Assembly: GCA_002778635.1 (NCBI GenBank)
Contig: PFAS01000003.1
Location: 3,414-13,396 of the forward strand
Reading direction: 5' to 3'
Length of the DNA stretch: 9,983 bases
Source of the DNA: Candidatus Falkowbacteria bacterium CG10_big_fil_rev_8_21_14_0_10_43_11
Lineage (GTDB): Bacteria > Patescibacteriota > Patescibacteriia > Patescibacteriales > XYC2-FULL-47-12
In this document: piece after piece, positions 1-5,988 of the stretch
Numbering within the stretch: the first letter of the stretch is position 1
Layout: every line of letters begins with the position of its first letter
The notes under the pieces: generated by a model
What the model saw: only the letters and a program-made list of their open reading frames with translations
Database searches by the model: none
What the model was told of the DNA's origin: nothing
Program-made: the position numbers and the translations under genes

Positions 1-2858
1 ACGGCAAAACCGTGACTGCGTCCACCGGCCAAAAAAGAATGCTTAAGTCTTTAGCCGATATTTTAAAAGGCAAACAAGGCCGCTTCCGCCAGAATTTACT
101 GGGCAAGCGCGTTGATTATTCCGGCCGTTCGGTGATCGTCATTAACCCGCGCTTGCATTTGTACCAATGCGGCTTGCCGAAAAAAATGGCGCTGGAATTA
201 TTTAAGCCGTTCGTCATCAGCAAATTAATCAAGCGGGAAATCGTGCATAACGTGCGCAGCGCCTCGCGCTACATTGAAGCCGGCTCCGACGACGTTTGGG
301 ATATCTTGGAAGAAATTATCGTCAACGCTTACGTGTTTTTAAATCGCGCTCCCACTTTGCACCGCTTGGGCATTCAGGCGTTTAAGCCGATTTTAATTGA
401 AGGCAAAGCGATTCAAATCCATCCGCTGGTTTGCGCGGCTTTTAACGCCGATTTTGACGGCGACCAAATGGCGGTCCACGTCCCCTTGACCAAAGAAGCG
501 GTGGCGGAAGCGCGCGACATCATGCTCGCGAGCCATAATTTGTTAAAACCCGCTACCGGCAATCCAATCGTCAGCCCGTCTTACGATATTGTTTGGGGGT
601 CGTATTATTTAACCAATACGGACGCGGACAGAGCGGGGGATAAGCCGGCGCTTTACGCCGATGAAGAACAGGCGATACTTGCTTACGAATGCGGCCGGAC
701 CAAATTGCGCGAACCGATTAAAACGAGGGTTAAAATTTCCAGCCGCAAGTCGGAAATCATGGATACCACCGTCGGTCGCGTTATTTTTAACTCAATCCTG
801 CCGGAAAAATTGCGTTTCATCAATGACGTTATTTTAAAGAAAGACATTAATAACATTATCAAAGATTGCTTGTCTTTGTACGGAGAGGATCAAACCGTAA
901 AACTCGTTGACGACGTGAAAGAATTGGCTTTAAAATACATTACCCAAAGCGGCTTGTCTTGGGGCATGGGCGATTTGCCGGATATGCCGGAGCGGGGAGT
1001 GTTAATTAAAGAGACCAATCAAAAAGTTGAATCAGTGCAGGAGCAGTACGAAGAAGGATTATTGACTCAAAGCGAACGATACGCGAAGGTGGTGCAATTA
1101 TGGACTGAAACCAAAGATAAAATCGCCGAATCAATCAAGCGCAATCTTAATCCTAAGGGCTCGGTTTATTCCATGATTCAATCCGGCGCGCGCGGTTCTT
1201 GGGCGCAGTTGACGCAATTAATCGGCATGAAAGGGTTGGTCACTTCTCCTTCCGGCGCGATTATTGAATTGCCGGTCAAAGGAAATTTTAAAAAAGGATT
1301 TGACGTCTTGGAATATTTTATCGCGACGCACGGGGCGCGCAAAGGATTGTCCGATACCGCCTTGCGCACCGCCAACGCCGGCTATCTTACCCGCCGTTTG
1401 ATTGACGTCGCTCAAAATATAATAATTACGACCGATGATTGCGGCGCCGCCGAAGGATTAGTGATTACGCAGGCGGAAAGCGAAGGGTTAGGCACCACCT
1501 TGTTGCGGCGCATCGCCGGCCGTTATTTAGCCGAAGACCTGGTTAACGTTAAAGGAAAAGTATTGGCTAAAAAGGGAGAATTTTTGAGCGAAGAAGCCAT
1601 TAAACATTTGGAAAAAGAAACCATTGCCGAAGCTTCCATCCGCAGTCCGCTGAATTGCCGCTGTGAAAAGGGAATCTGCGCCACCTGCTACGGTTATGAT
1701 TTAAGCTATAATAAAATAGTGCGGCAGGGCGTGGCGGTCGGAACTATCGCCGCCCAGTCAATCGGCGAGCCGGGAACGCAGCTGACAATGCGCACCTTCC
1801 ATACCGGCGGCGTCGCGGGCGAAGACATTACTCAGGGCTTGCCGCGCGTGGAAGAAATTTTTGAAGCTCGTCCGCCCAAACGCCGCGCTTTTGTCACGGA
1901 CGTTGACGGAACGGTGAAAATAGAAGACATTGATCGCACGATTGAAGACGAACACGGCAAAGTGATAACTCAAAGCAACAACGCTAAAATCATTAAAATT
2001 ATTTATCAGGGTTTGGACAGCGACAAATATTATTTCGCGGAAGCGGCGCGCGATATTTTATTAAATTTGCCCAAAGAAGGGGATTTTGCCAAAAATCGCG
2101 CCGCCAAAAAGAAAATCAAACCAATGGTTTTAGTTAAAGATAAAGAGCAGGTTGAGCGGGGGCAAGCTTTATTCAGCATGGACGGCTTGGAGATAAAAGC
2201 AAAAAACGCGGGCGAAGCGGCGTTAAACGACAAATATATTAAAGTAAGCTTTACGGCTGACAAAGCGAAAGAATTTGTTATCCCCAAAGGATACGCCATT
2301 TGGGTGAATGACGGCCAAAAAATAACTAAAGGATCGCAATTGACTGAAGGCAGTTTGGATTTGCACCAGTATTTTGCCCTTTGCGGCCGGCTCGCCGCCC
2401 AGCGCTATATTATCCACGACATCCAAAACGTTTATTCTTCCCAAGGACAGCCGCTTAACGACAAGCACATAGAAGTAATAGTCAGACAGATGTTTTCCCG
2501 CGTGCTGATAAAAGACGGCGGCGATACCGAGCTTTTGTCGGGAGAAATAGTGGAAAGCGCTATTTTTGAAGTTGCTAACCGCGCCGCCCGCGCCGCCAAA
2601 AAGAAGCCGGCGGCCGGCGAACAGCTTTTGCTCGGCATGACGAAAGCATCGCTTACGACCGACAGCTTCCTGTCCGCCGCCTCTTTTCAAGAAACCGCCA
2701 GGGTTTTGATAGAAGCGGCCGTTACCGGCAAGATTGATTATTTGGAAGGTTTGAAAGAAAACGTCATCATCGGTCGCTTGATTCCGGCCGGCACCGGCTT
2801 TCGCGCTTATAACCGGCAAGAAGAAAGAGATCAGGAAGAAGTGGAAAGAAACAGATAA
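1..2858 (+). CDS. rpoC: DNA-directed RNA polymerase subunit beta', 5'-truncated
   Basis: This is the largest catalytic subunit of RNA polymerase. The reading frame is open to the left edge (first full codon at base 3), so the gene starts outside the window. By comparison with E. coli RpoC, roughly 300 N-terminal residues (clamp and first zinc finger) are missing. Visible landmarks in order are the LKGKQGRFRQNLLGKRVDYS switch/lid region, the active-site motif NADFDGD at bases 444-464 whose three Asp residues hold catalytic Mg2+, and the bridge-helix segment GARGSWAQLTQLIGMKGLV. Next come the second zinc site (Cys codon at 1440, then the CRCEKGICATC cluster near 1660-1690) and the trigger loop around QLTMRTFHTGGVAGEDITQG. 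The jaw and the conserved C-terminal GLKENVIIGRLIPAGTG follow. There is no large lineage insertion in the trigger loop. rpoB would be expected just upstream. The frame is intact to a TAA stop and is followed directly by an intrinsic terminator, so this is the end of its transcription unit. Confidence 0.99.
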   Translation, partial: GKTVTASTGQKRMLKSLADILKGKQGRFRQNLLGKRVDYSGRSVIVINPRLHLYQCGLPKKMALELFKPFVISKLIKREIVHNVRSASRYIEAGSDDVWDILEEIIVNAYVFLNRAPTLHRLGIQAFKPILIEGKAIQIHPLVCAAFNADFDGDQMAVHVPLTKEAVAEARDIMLASHNLLKPATGNPIVSPSYDIVWGSYYLTNTDADRAGDKPALYADEEQAILAYECGRTKLREPIKTRVKISSRKSEIMDTTVGRVIFNSILPEKLRFINDVILKKDINNIIKDCLSLYGEDQTVKLVDDVKELALKYITQSGLSWGMGDLPDMPERGVLIKETNQKVESVQEQYEEGLLTQSERYAKVVQLWTETKDKIAESIKRNLNPKGSVYSMIQSGARGSWAQLTQLIGMKGLVTSPSGAIIELPVKGNFKKGFDVLEYFIATHGARKGLSDTALRTANAGYLTRRLIDVAQNIIITTDDCGAAEGLVITQAESEGLGTTLLRRIAGRYLAEDLVNVKGKVLAKKGEFLSEEAIKHLEKETIAEASIRSPLNCRCEKGICATCYGYDLSYNKIVRQGVAVGTIAAQSIGEPGTQLTMRTFHTGGVAGEDITQGLPRVEEIFEARPPKRRAFVTDVDGTVKIEDIDRTIEDEHGKVITQSNNAKIIKIIYQGLDSDKYYFAEAARDILLNLPKEGDFAKNRAAKKKIKPMVLVKDKEQVERGQALFSMDGLEIKAKNAGEAALNDKYIKVSFTADKAKEFVIPKGYAIWVNDGQKITKGSQLTEGSLDLHQYFALCGRLAAQRYIIHDIQNVYSSQGQPLNDKHIEVIVRQMFSRVLIKDGGDTELLSGEIVESAIFEVANRAARAAKKKPAAGEQLLLGMTKASLTTDSFLSAASFQETARVLIEAAVTGKIDYLEGLKENVIIGRLIPAGTGFRAYNRQEERDQEEVERNR

Positions 2859-2864
2859 AATTTT

Positions 2865-2907
2865 AAAAAAGAGCGTCCCAATATTAGGGCGCTCTTTTTG
2901 TTTTTTT
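2865..2907 (+). terminator. Intrinsic terminator after rpoC
   Basis: An A-run leads into the stem GAGCGTCC (2871-2878), pairing with GGGCGCTC (2887-2894) through one T-G wobble, with an 8-base loop. A T-tract follows (2895-2899, then 2901-2907). The flanking A and T runs can extend the stem. It starts 6 bases after the rpoC stop and is a textbook rho-independent terminator. Because of the A-tract it might also work on the opposite strand, but no minus-strand gene ends here. Confidence 0.92.
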
Positions 2908-2923
2908 AAAAGTAAGGTATATT
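2895..2923 (+). promoter_or_regulatory. Possible promoter for the 99-residue gene
   Basis: A good -10-like hexamer TATATT lies at 2918-2923, and a poor -35-like TTTTTG at 2895-2900 with 17-bp spacing overlaps the rpoC terminator tail. A promoter is expected here because the preceding terminator is strong and the next gene starts at 2961. The -35 match is weak, so this is a tentative call. Confidence 0.3.
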
Positions 2924-2960
2924 GGAAGTAAGCGGCGGCCGGAAAACGAGGCATAATGCC

Positions 2961-3260
2961 ATGAACCACGATAGCGCTCTTTCCACTCCTCAAAACGGCA
3001 AAAGAGAATTTTTCAATCTGTTGGAAATTCTCCAAAGCGATAAGCATTGGGTGTCGTCTGGCGAGCCCAATCCTTTATCGTTGGAATTCGTTAAAAAATT
3101 TTGCGCGGGATTCCCAGGGCATACTAAAAGCGAATTCCGCCATCAGTTTTTGGAAGCGATAAAAACCGAGTATGACGGGGGGGAATTTTTTGATGTTCCC
3201 GTCTGCATCACTAACGTGATCTGGAAATTTAGGGAGGAGATTGTAAATGCTAATTATTAA
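2961..3260 (+). CDS. Hypothetical protein, 99 residues
   Basis: I do not recognise this protein. It is a soluble, mixed-charge polypeptide starting MNHDSALSTP, with no signal peptide, no membrane segment, two cysteines and an aromatic-rich second half (KFCAGFPGH, GGEFFDVPVC, VIWKFREE). The ATG at 2961 is preferred over an in-frame TTG at 2922 because GAGG at 2948-2951 sits 9 bases upstream. This is one of very few genes here with a plausible Shine-Dalgarno. It is isolated by the rpoC terminator on the left and its own terminator (3295-3326) on the right, so it is probably monocistronic. An antisense frame overlaps its first part but shows no protein-like features. The call as a real gene rests on the ribosome binding site, the flanking terminators and the intact frame. 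Confidence 0.65.
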   Translation: MNHDSALSTPQNGKREFFNLLEILQSDKHWVSSGEPNPLSLEFVKKFCAGFPGHTKSEFRHQFLEAIKTEYDGGEFFDVPVCITNVIWKFREEIVNANY

Positions 3261-3294
3261 AAATAAAGCGAGGGTAAAAATTTGGCCGCCGCCC

Positions 3295-3326
3295 GCCCCG
3301 ATATTTTTTTTCGGGGCTTTAATTTT
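3295..3326 (+). terminator. Intrinsic terminator after the 99-residue gene
   Basis: A perfect 7-bp stem GCCCCGA (3295-3301) / TCGGGGC (3311-3317) encloses a T-rich loop. It is followed on the plus strand by TTTAATTTT (3318-3326). The T-rich tail is only on the plus-strand side, so it fits the upstream plus gene. The converging minus-strand DUF192 gene ends at 3319, immediately beside it. Confidence 0.8.
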
Positions 3327-3792
3327 GAAAAAAATTCAAATAATCGCCGATTTTTAATCCCATTCGGTCGGCCAGCCCGGCGTTTATTTCCAAAACAAAT
3401 TGAGCTTGCCGGTCGGGTTTTATCGTTGGACAGAGCTCTTGCCCGCAGGGAGCGGTATTTTTATTGGCATAAACAACCCGTTTGTCTTTATCAAGCCAAA
3501 TAATATCCAGCGGAATTAAAGTATTCTTCATCCAAAAATCATAAAGCCCCTCTGCCGGAAAAATAAACAGCATCCCGCGGTTTTTCGGCAATTTTTCGCG
3601 ATACATTAAACCCAGCGCGCGCTCCGTTGGCGCAACCGCCAATTCAACCTCAAAGCAGCCATTTTCAAAGCAGACGCTTTTAACGCCGTTAGGCAGCGGT
3701 AATTTTACTCCTTTGACAATCGGCGGCGCGTTAAAACCGCAACCGGTTATTATCAAACTAAAACTAATTAGCAGCGGAATTGATAATCGCAT
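3319..3792 (-). CDS. DUF192 family lipoprotein
   Basis: This 157-residue protein begins with a lipoprotein signal: a short positive end, a hydrophobic stretch, then the lipobox ITGC with Cys18 as the predicted lipidated residue. It is therefore likely tethered to the outer face of the membrane. Residues 45-155 form a DUF192 domain (PF02643, function unknown), recognised by ERALGLMYREKLP (57-69), GMLFIFP (73-79), the hallmark FWMKNTLIPLDIIWLD (86-101) and the closing VLEINAGLADRMGLKIGD (133-150). Two further Cys pairs (41/46 and 116/121) could form disulfides. It is the last gene of a minus-strand group, 6 bases after the DUF2283-like gene, so co-transcription is likely. There is no clear Shine-Dalgarno before the ATG at 3792. 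The family assignment is firm; the biological role is unknown. Confidence 0.92.
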   Translation of the reverse strand: MRLSIPLLISFSLIITGCGFNAPPIVKGVKLPLPNGVKSVCFENGCFEVELAVAPTERALGLMYREKLPKNRGMLFIFPAEGLYDFWMKNTLIPLDIIWLDKDKRVVYANKNTAPCGQELCPTIKPDRQAQFVLEINAGLADRMGLKIGDYLNFFQN

Positions 3793-3798
3793 ATCGGG

Positions 3799-4011
3799 TT
3801 AATTATTGGCCGGCATCGCGGATTCAATGAATTTTTTTCCCTCCACTTTTTTAAATTGGGAAACGAATTTGCCGCCGTCTAAAATTTCAATCAAAAGCGG
3901 CGCGTTATTTTTATTAACGTGAATTAAAAAATTTCCCAGTTCAAGCACATGGTCAATTTTGCCGCTCGCGATTTCCAGAGAAACTATGTTTGATTCGAGA
4001 TCAAAATACAT
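3799..4011 (-). CDS. DUF2283-like small protein (possible antitoxin partner)
   Basis: This 70-residue protein starts MYFDLESNIVSLEIASGKID and carries a ...LIHVNKNNAPLLIEILDG... stretch. The pattern fits DUF2283 (PF10049): an N-terminal Y-D-x-E-x(n)-V/L strand, a GK(I/V) turn, a strand rich in hydrophobics and the IEIL(D) motif before the end. Typical DUF2283 proteins are also about 60-80 residues. There is no signal peptide or membrane segment. It lies between a DUF4258-like gene (76 bases upstream) and the DUF192 gene (6 bases downstream) on the same strand. DUF2283 genes are often found beside small DUF4258 genes, so I infer that the two form a toxin-antitoxin-like or other paired module, with this one as the partner or antitoxin. 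No biochemical role can be read from the sequence. Confidence 0.65.
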   Translation of the reverse strand: MYFDLESNIVSLEIASGKIDHVLELGNFLIHVNKNNAPLLIEILDGGKFVSQFKKVEGKKFIESAMPANN

Positions 4012-4020
4012 AAAATTAGT

Positions 4021-4090
4021 TAAAAGTCATAAAGTCAAAAGTCCTTAAAGTCTTAAATAAAGAATTGACTTTATGGATTTTGCAGACTTA
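4021..4090. repeat. TAAAGTC-type tandem array with inverted arm
   Basis: The gap between the two small minus-strand genes is made of repeated (T)AAAGTC-like units: TAAAAGTC, TAAAGTC, AAAAGTCC, TTAAAGTC. An inverted copy TTGACTTTATG (4065-4075) is exactly complementary to CATAAAGTCAA (4028-4038), with a 26-base loop. The block reaches the TAA stop of the DUF4258-like gene, which reads TAAGTC on the minus strand and so looks repeat-derived. Confidence 0.75.
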
Positions 4091-4303
4091 TTTTGTCGGA
4101 TAAAAAGTAACGACTTTATTTATCCCGTCTTCTATTTTTAGAACTGCCGCCAATTTGCCTTTAGCGCATATTAAATATTTGCCCTTGCGGCGCGTCGCAT
4201 CCGGCAAGCGCAAAACTTCCTCTATCTGTTCTTTGGTAATAAAAACTTTATACTTATTCAGTATTTCAAATTTGTCGTTCGCGTATTTAGTGAATTGAAT
4301 CAT
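4088..4303 (-). CDS. DUF4258-like small protein (possible toxin-like partner)
   Basis: This 71-residue basic protein starts MIQFTKYANDKFEIL. The order of elements fits DUF4258 (PF14076): an N-terminal F(T)KYA..K..IL helix, VFITKEQIEEVLRLPD (19-34), a basic turn, then GKYLICAKGKLAAVLKIEDG and the C-terminal VVTFYPTK. The last motif, VVTxYPTK, is the most telling. The fold is thought to resemble small RNase/toxin-like proteins, but I cannot see catalytic residues that prove this. It is the first gene of the minus-strand group; a TATAAT box lies about 50 bases upstream, and no Shine-Dalgarno is visible. With the DUF2283-like gene next to it, a paired module is plausible by inference. Confidence 0.7.
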   Translation of the reverse strand: MIQFTKYANDKFEILNKYKVFITKEQIEEVLRLPDATRRKGKYLICAKGKLAAVLKIEDGINKVVTFYPTK

Positions 4304-4311
4304 GGTTTTTG

Positions 4312-4340
4312 TTGTTTTTTTATTGACTTTGCGTTATGAT
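4312..4340 (+). promoter_or_regulatory. Possible plus-strand promoter before the 48-residue ORF
   Basis: TTGTTT (4312-4317) and TATGAT (4335-4340) are separated by 17 bp. This would start transcription near 4347, about 28 bases before the ATG at 4375. It overlaps the leader of the minus-strand group, so the two transcripts would be divergent and partly overlapping. Confidence 0.4.
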
Positions 4341-4352
4341 AAGAGTGCTTTA

Positions 4353-4358
4353 ATTATA
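4353..4358 (-). promoter_or_regulatory. -10 box for the minus-strand DUF4258/DUF2283/DUF192 group
   Basis: On the minus strand a perfect TATAAT lies at 4358-4353, about 50 bases before the ATG at 4303. No good -35 hexamer stands at the right distance (CTTTCA at 17 bp is poor). An activator or a relaxed -35 would be needed. Confidence 0.45.
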
Positions 4359-4374
4359 CCATATTTTTAGTCCC

Positions 4375-4521
4375 ATGAAAGTTGACAGAAATAACCATTA
4401 TGATAATTTAACAGAGAGCTACGAGCGTCATTTTAAGCGAAAGGACAAGCGTAAAAAAACGAATATGAAAGTAAGCGGCGGCAGCGTGAAAAAATTAAGG
4501 AATATTATAAGTAAGACGTGA
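4375..4521 (+). CDS. Small basic hypothetical protein, 48 residues
   Basis: This is an ATG-to-TGA frame of 48 codons, very rich in Lys and Arg, with a cluster near residues 18-30 (RHFKRKDKRKKTN). There is no membrane segment or signal peptide. The composition would suit a nucleic-acid-binding or ribosome-associated peptide, but no family is recognised. Support is a candidate promoter at 4312-4340 and the fact that the region would otherwise be an unexplained gap of about 290 bases between two genes. Against it are the short length and the lack of a Shine-Dalgarno. The AAAGTC-type inverted repeat that follows (4524-4590) begins 2 bases after the stop. Confidence 0.4.
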   Translation: MKVDRNNHYDNLTESYERHFKRKDKRKKTNMKVSGGSVKKLRNIISKT

Positions 4522-4523
4522 TT

Positions 4524-4590
4524 AAAGTCAAAAAGAAAAATAAGGAGCCAAAAAATAATTTTTGACTTTTTATTTTTAACTTTTGACTTT
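4524..4590. repeat. AAAGTC-type inverted repeat before the nucleotidyltransferase
   Basis: The left arm, AAAGTC followed by an A-rich run (4524-4543), is nearly complementary to the right arm at 4570-4590, which ends TTTTGACTTT. A further TTTTTGACTTTT copy sits at 4559-4570. The unit sequence matches the array at 4021-4090. The block ends 6 bases before the ATG at 4597, replacing any normal leader or Shine-Dalgarno. It could fold as an A+T-rich hairpin and might act as a weak terminator for the small upstream ORF. Confidence 0.7.
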
Positions 4591-4596
4591 TTTCGT

Positions 4597-5301
4597 ATGC
4601 AAGCAGTAATACTCGCCGCGGGCAAAGGGGTGCGCATGCGCCCGTTGACGCACGATATTCCCAAGCCGATGCTAAAGGCGGCCGGTAAAAATTTGTTAGA
4701 GCATAAGTTGGACGAACTGCCGAACGATGTTGACGAAGTGATTATGATAATCGGTTATTTGGGAAAACAAATCAGCGATTATTTCGGCCATGAGTATAAA
4801 GGCCGAAAAATAATTTACGTGGAGCAACCAGAGCTTTTAGGAACCGGCAAGGCTTTATGGCTCGCGAAAGATAAAATTCGCGGAAAATTTATCAGTCTGA
4901 TGGGAGACGATATTTATTCGCGTGAAGATTTAAAACAATGCTTGGCGCACGATTGGGCGGTGCTGGCGCAAAAAGTGCAGGGGCCGACGCGCGGCGGACG
5001 AATAATTTTAAAACCGGACGGGCATCTGCAGGAAATTATTGAGGGCGAACATAATCACGAACGCGAGCATTTAATGAACATCGGATTATTCGTTTTGCAG
5101 CCCGATATTTTTAACTATGAATTAGTTAAATTGCCGGACAGAGAAGAGTGGGGTTTGCCGCAAACGCTGGTTAAAGCGGCGCAGGATTTTGACGTAAAAA
5201 TCGTGCCGGCTAGTTTTTGGCTGCAGGTGACGGATGTTAATGATCTTAAAAAAGTGGAGGAAATACTTAAGTCTAGAAAGTCCAGACTTTTGACTCTATA
5301 G
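4597..5301 (+). CDS. Sugar-1-phosphate nucleotidyltransferase (NTP_transferase family)
   Basis: This 234-residue cytoplasmic enzyme is predicted to join an NTP and a sugar 1-phosphate to give an NDP-sugar and pyrophosphate, feeding surface-glycan synthesis. The N-terminus has the signature LAAGKGVRMRPLT (6-18) followed by PKPM with the sugar/phosphate-binding Lys23. GTGKA (82-86) and the metal-binding GDDIY segment (103-107) follow, then NIG (161-163), EEWGLPQTL (183-191) and VTDVNDLKKVEE (211-222). The length fits the short, single-domain members of PF00483; no C-terminal acyltransferase or left-handed helix is present. The sugar and base (glucose/dTTP or UTP, or mannose/GTP) cannot be told from motifs. 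The start is ATG with no Shine-Dalgarno. The last ten codons (KSRKSRLLTL) are encoded by an AAGTC-type repeat, so the native C-terminus has probably been replaced or extended. Confidence 0.9.
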   Translation: MQAVILAAGKGVRMRPLTHDIPKPMLKAAGKNLLEHKLDELPNDVDEVIMIIGYLGKQISDYFGHEYKGRKIIYVEQPELLGTGKALWLAKDKIRGKFISLMGDDIYSREDLKQCLAHDWAVLAQKVQGPTRGGRIILKPDGHLQEIIEGEHNHEREHLMNIGLFVLQPDIFNYELVKLPDREEWGLPQTLVKAAQDFDVKIVPASFWLQVTDVNDLKKVEEILKSRKSRLLTL

Positions 5302-5305
5302 ACTT
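5269..5305. repeat. AAGTC-type inverted repeat spanning two convergent stop codons
   Basis: AAGTCTA (5269-5275) pairs perfectly with TAGACTT (5299-5305), and AAAGTC / GACTTTTGACT copies lie between. The block contains the TAG stop of the nucleotidyltransferase (5299-5301) and overlaps the stop of the minus-strand gene (5304-5306). The structure may serve as a weak two-way terminator between the convergent genes. Confidence 0.7.
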
Positions 5306-5780
5306 ATTTGCTGCAGCCGATAGCGGTCATTAAAAGCGCGTTTTGTCCCGGTCTGGCCGGGATGCCTTTACCGAGAAAAAAAGCTCCCGGGCGGGGACTA
5401 GCGCAAGTACGGGAAGATTTGGGAATTAAAATAGAAGTATAGCGTTTGGCAGAATAAGGGCTATAAACGAATACATCCGCTAAAGTATTGCCGGAATATT
5501 GCGGGCCTATCAGTCTTTGCTGCAAATCGCCCGGCGGCGGACAGCATGCGGGCGGCCCGGGCGGAACGGCACAGGGCGCGCAAATCCAAGATACGGCTAA
5601 AGGTCCGGGCGCAGTACCTAGAGGCGAAGGTGCGGGAATCACCATGCTGATGCGGCCGCCAATCAATACGCTGCCATCGGAAGCAAAAACCGAGGCGGAA
5701 AACAGCCCCAAAATAATAATCATGATTATTAGGGCGGCGATTAATAAGTTGCGGATGGCGGAGTCGGAAATACTTCGCAT
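5304..5780 (-). CDS. Membrane-anchored or secreted Cys/Pro-rich hypothetical protein
   Basis: This is a 158-residue protein using the ATG at 5780; an in-frame TTG at 5810 would add ten residues but has no support. A basic start is followed by a long hydrophobic segment (about 11-33, LLIAALIIMIIILGLFSASVFA) that could be a signal peptide with an AXA-like end or an anchor. After GGRISMVIP (41-49) comes a Pro/Gly/Cys-rich region (50-85, with PGPPACCPPPG), six Cys in all (67, 70, 79, 80, 126, 156), and a C-terminus ending TAIGCSK. The hydrophobic start followed by GGRI/GGKI and a Cys/Pro/Gly-rich body recalls small pilin-like or surface proteins common in Patescibacteria. That is from memory and not provable here. 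A promoter with TATAAT boxes lies just upstream. It is the end-to-end convergent neighbour of the nucleotidyltransferase. Confidence 0.65.
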   Translation of the reverse strand: MRSISDSAIRNLLIAALIIMIIILGLFSASVFASDGSVLIGGRISMVIPAPSPLGTAPGPLAVSWICAPCAVPPGPPACCPPPGDLQQRLIGPQYSGNTLADVFVYSPYSAKRYTSILIPKSSRTCASPRPGAFFLGKGIPARPGQNALLMTAIGCSK

Positions 5781-5812
5781 ATAATTTGATATCCGTGATA
5801 TATTTAACAATA

Positions 5813-5847
5813 ATTATATTATAGCAGAGATTTGTTTAAACAACCAA
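5813..5847 (-). promoter_or_regulatory. Promoter for the Cys/Pro-rich membrane protein
   Basis: On the minus strand, TTGGTT (5847-5842) is followed after 18 bp by a perfect TATAAT (5823-5818); a second overlapping TATAAT lies at 5818-5813. Transcription would start near 5811 and leave a leader of about 30 bases. The spacer contains most of the palindrome TTGTTTAAACAA. Confidence 0.6.
5832..5843. promoter_or_regulatory. Perfect 12-bp palindrome in promoter spacer (possible operator)
   Basis: TTGTTTAAACAA is an exact palindrome within the spacer and -35 edge of the minus-strand promoter at 5813-5847. A repressor dimer could bind here, but no regulator gene is nearby; chance is also possible in A+T-rich DNA. 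Confidence 0.3.
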
Positions 5848-5851
5848 TATA

Positions 5852-5965
5852 GATACTAAGATATTAGGATATTAGATATTCGCAACGCACAGAATATGTT
5901 TTATCAACATAAACATCCTTAATATCATTGCGTGATGTCCCAATATCCCAATATCCCAATATCCA
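5852..5965. repeat. Inverted pair of octamer arrays (GATATTAG / CCCAATAT) upstream of rsmA
   Basis: The left array (about 5852-5880) has GATACTAA, GATATTAG, GATATTAG-like units. The right array has three exact CCCAATAT units at 5939-5946, 5947-5954 and 5955-5962. Read in reverse complement, the right array gives GGGATATT units that match the left array, so the two are inverted around a unique core of about 58 bases (5881-5938). The core starts CGCAACG and holds the small hairpin ATGTTT/AAACAT (5895-5915). Nothing else is seen between 5821 and 5988. Confidence 0.75.
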
Positions 5966-5988
5966 GTCTCCTACTCAATGTCATTTAT

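Noticed and set aside
2223..3047. Long minus-strand open frame (274 codons) antisense to the end of rpoC
   Set aside because: It lies fully opposite conserved rpoC sequence and across its terminator, has phenylalanine-rich, low-logic protein content, and matches no family; it is a shadow frame.
3247..3357. 36-codon ORF with an ideal-looking Shine-Dalgarno (AGGGAGGAG at 3231-3239)
   Set aside because: The purine tract is the coding sequence REE of the upstream gene, and the ORF runs through an intrinsic terminator and into the end of the DUF192 gene; likely chance.
3282..3503. Plus-strand open frame opposite the DUF192 gene
   Set aside because: The minus-strand frame is an unmistakable DUF192 protein.
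4382..4407. Perfect TTGACA followed by TATGAT/GATAAT
   Set aside because: Spacing is 11 or 14 bp, too short for a sigma-70-type promoter, and it lies inside the small ORF.
5488..5784. Plus-strand open frame opposite the Cys/Pro-rich protein gene
   Set aside because: It is Gly-rich with no signal, domain or promoter; the minus-strand frame has a hydrophobic leader and a good promoter.
5932..5988. Upstream GTG/ATG start for rsmA
   Set aside because: The extra residues are translated CCCAATAT repeats, and the family N-terminus begins at the ATG at 5989.
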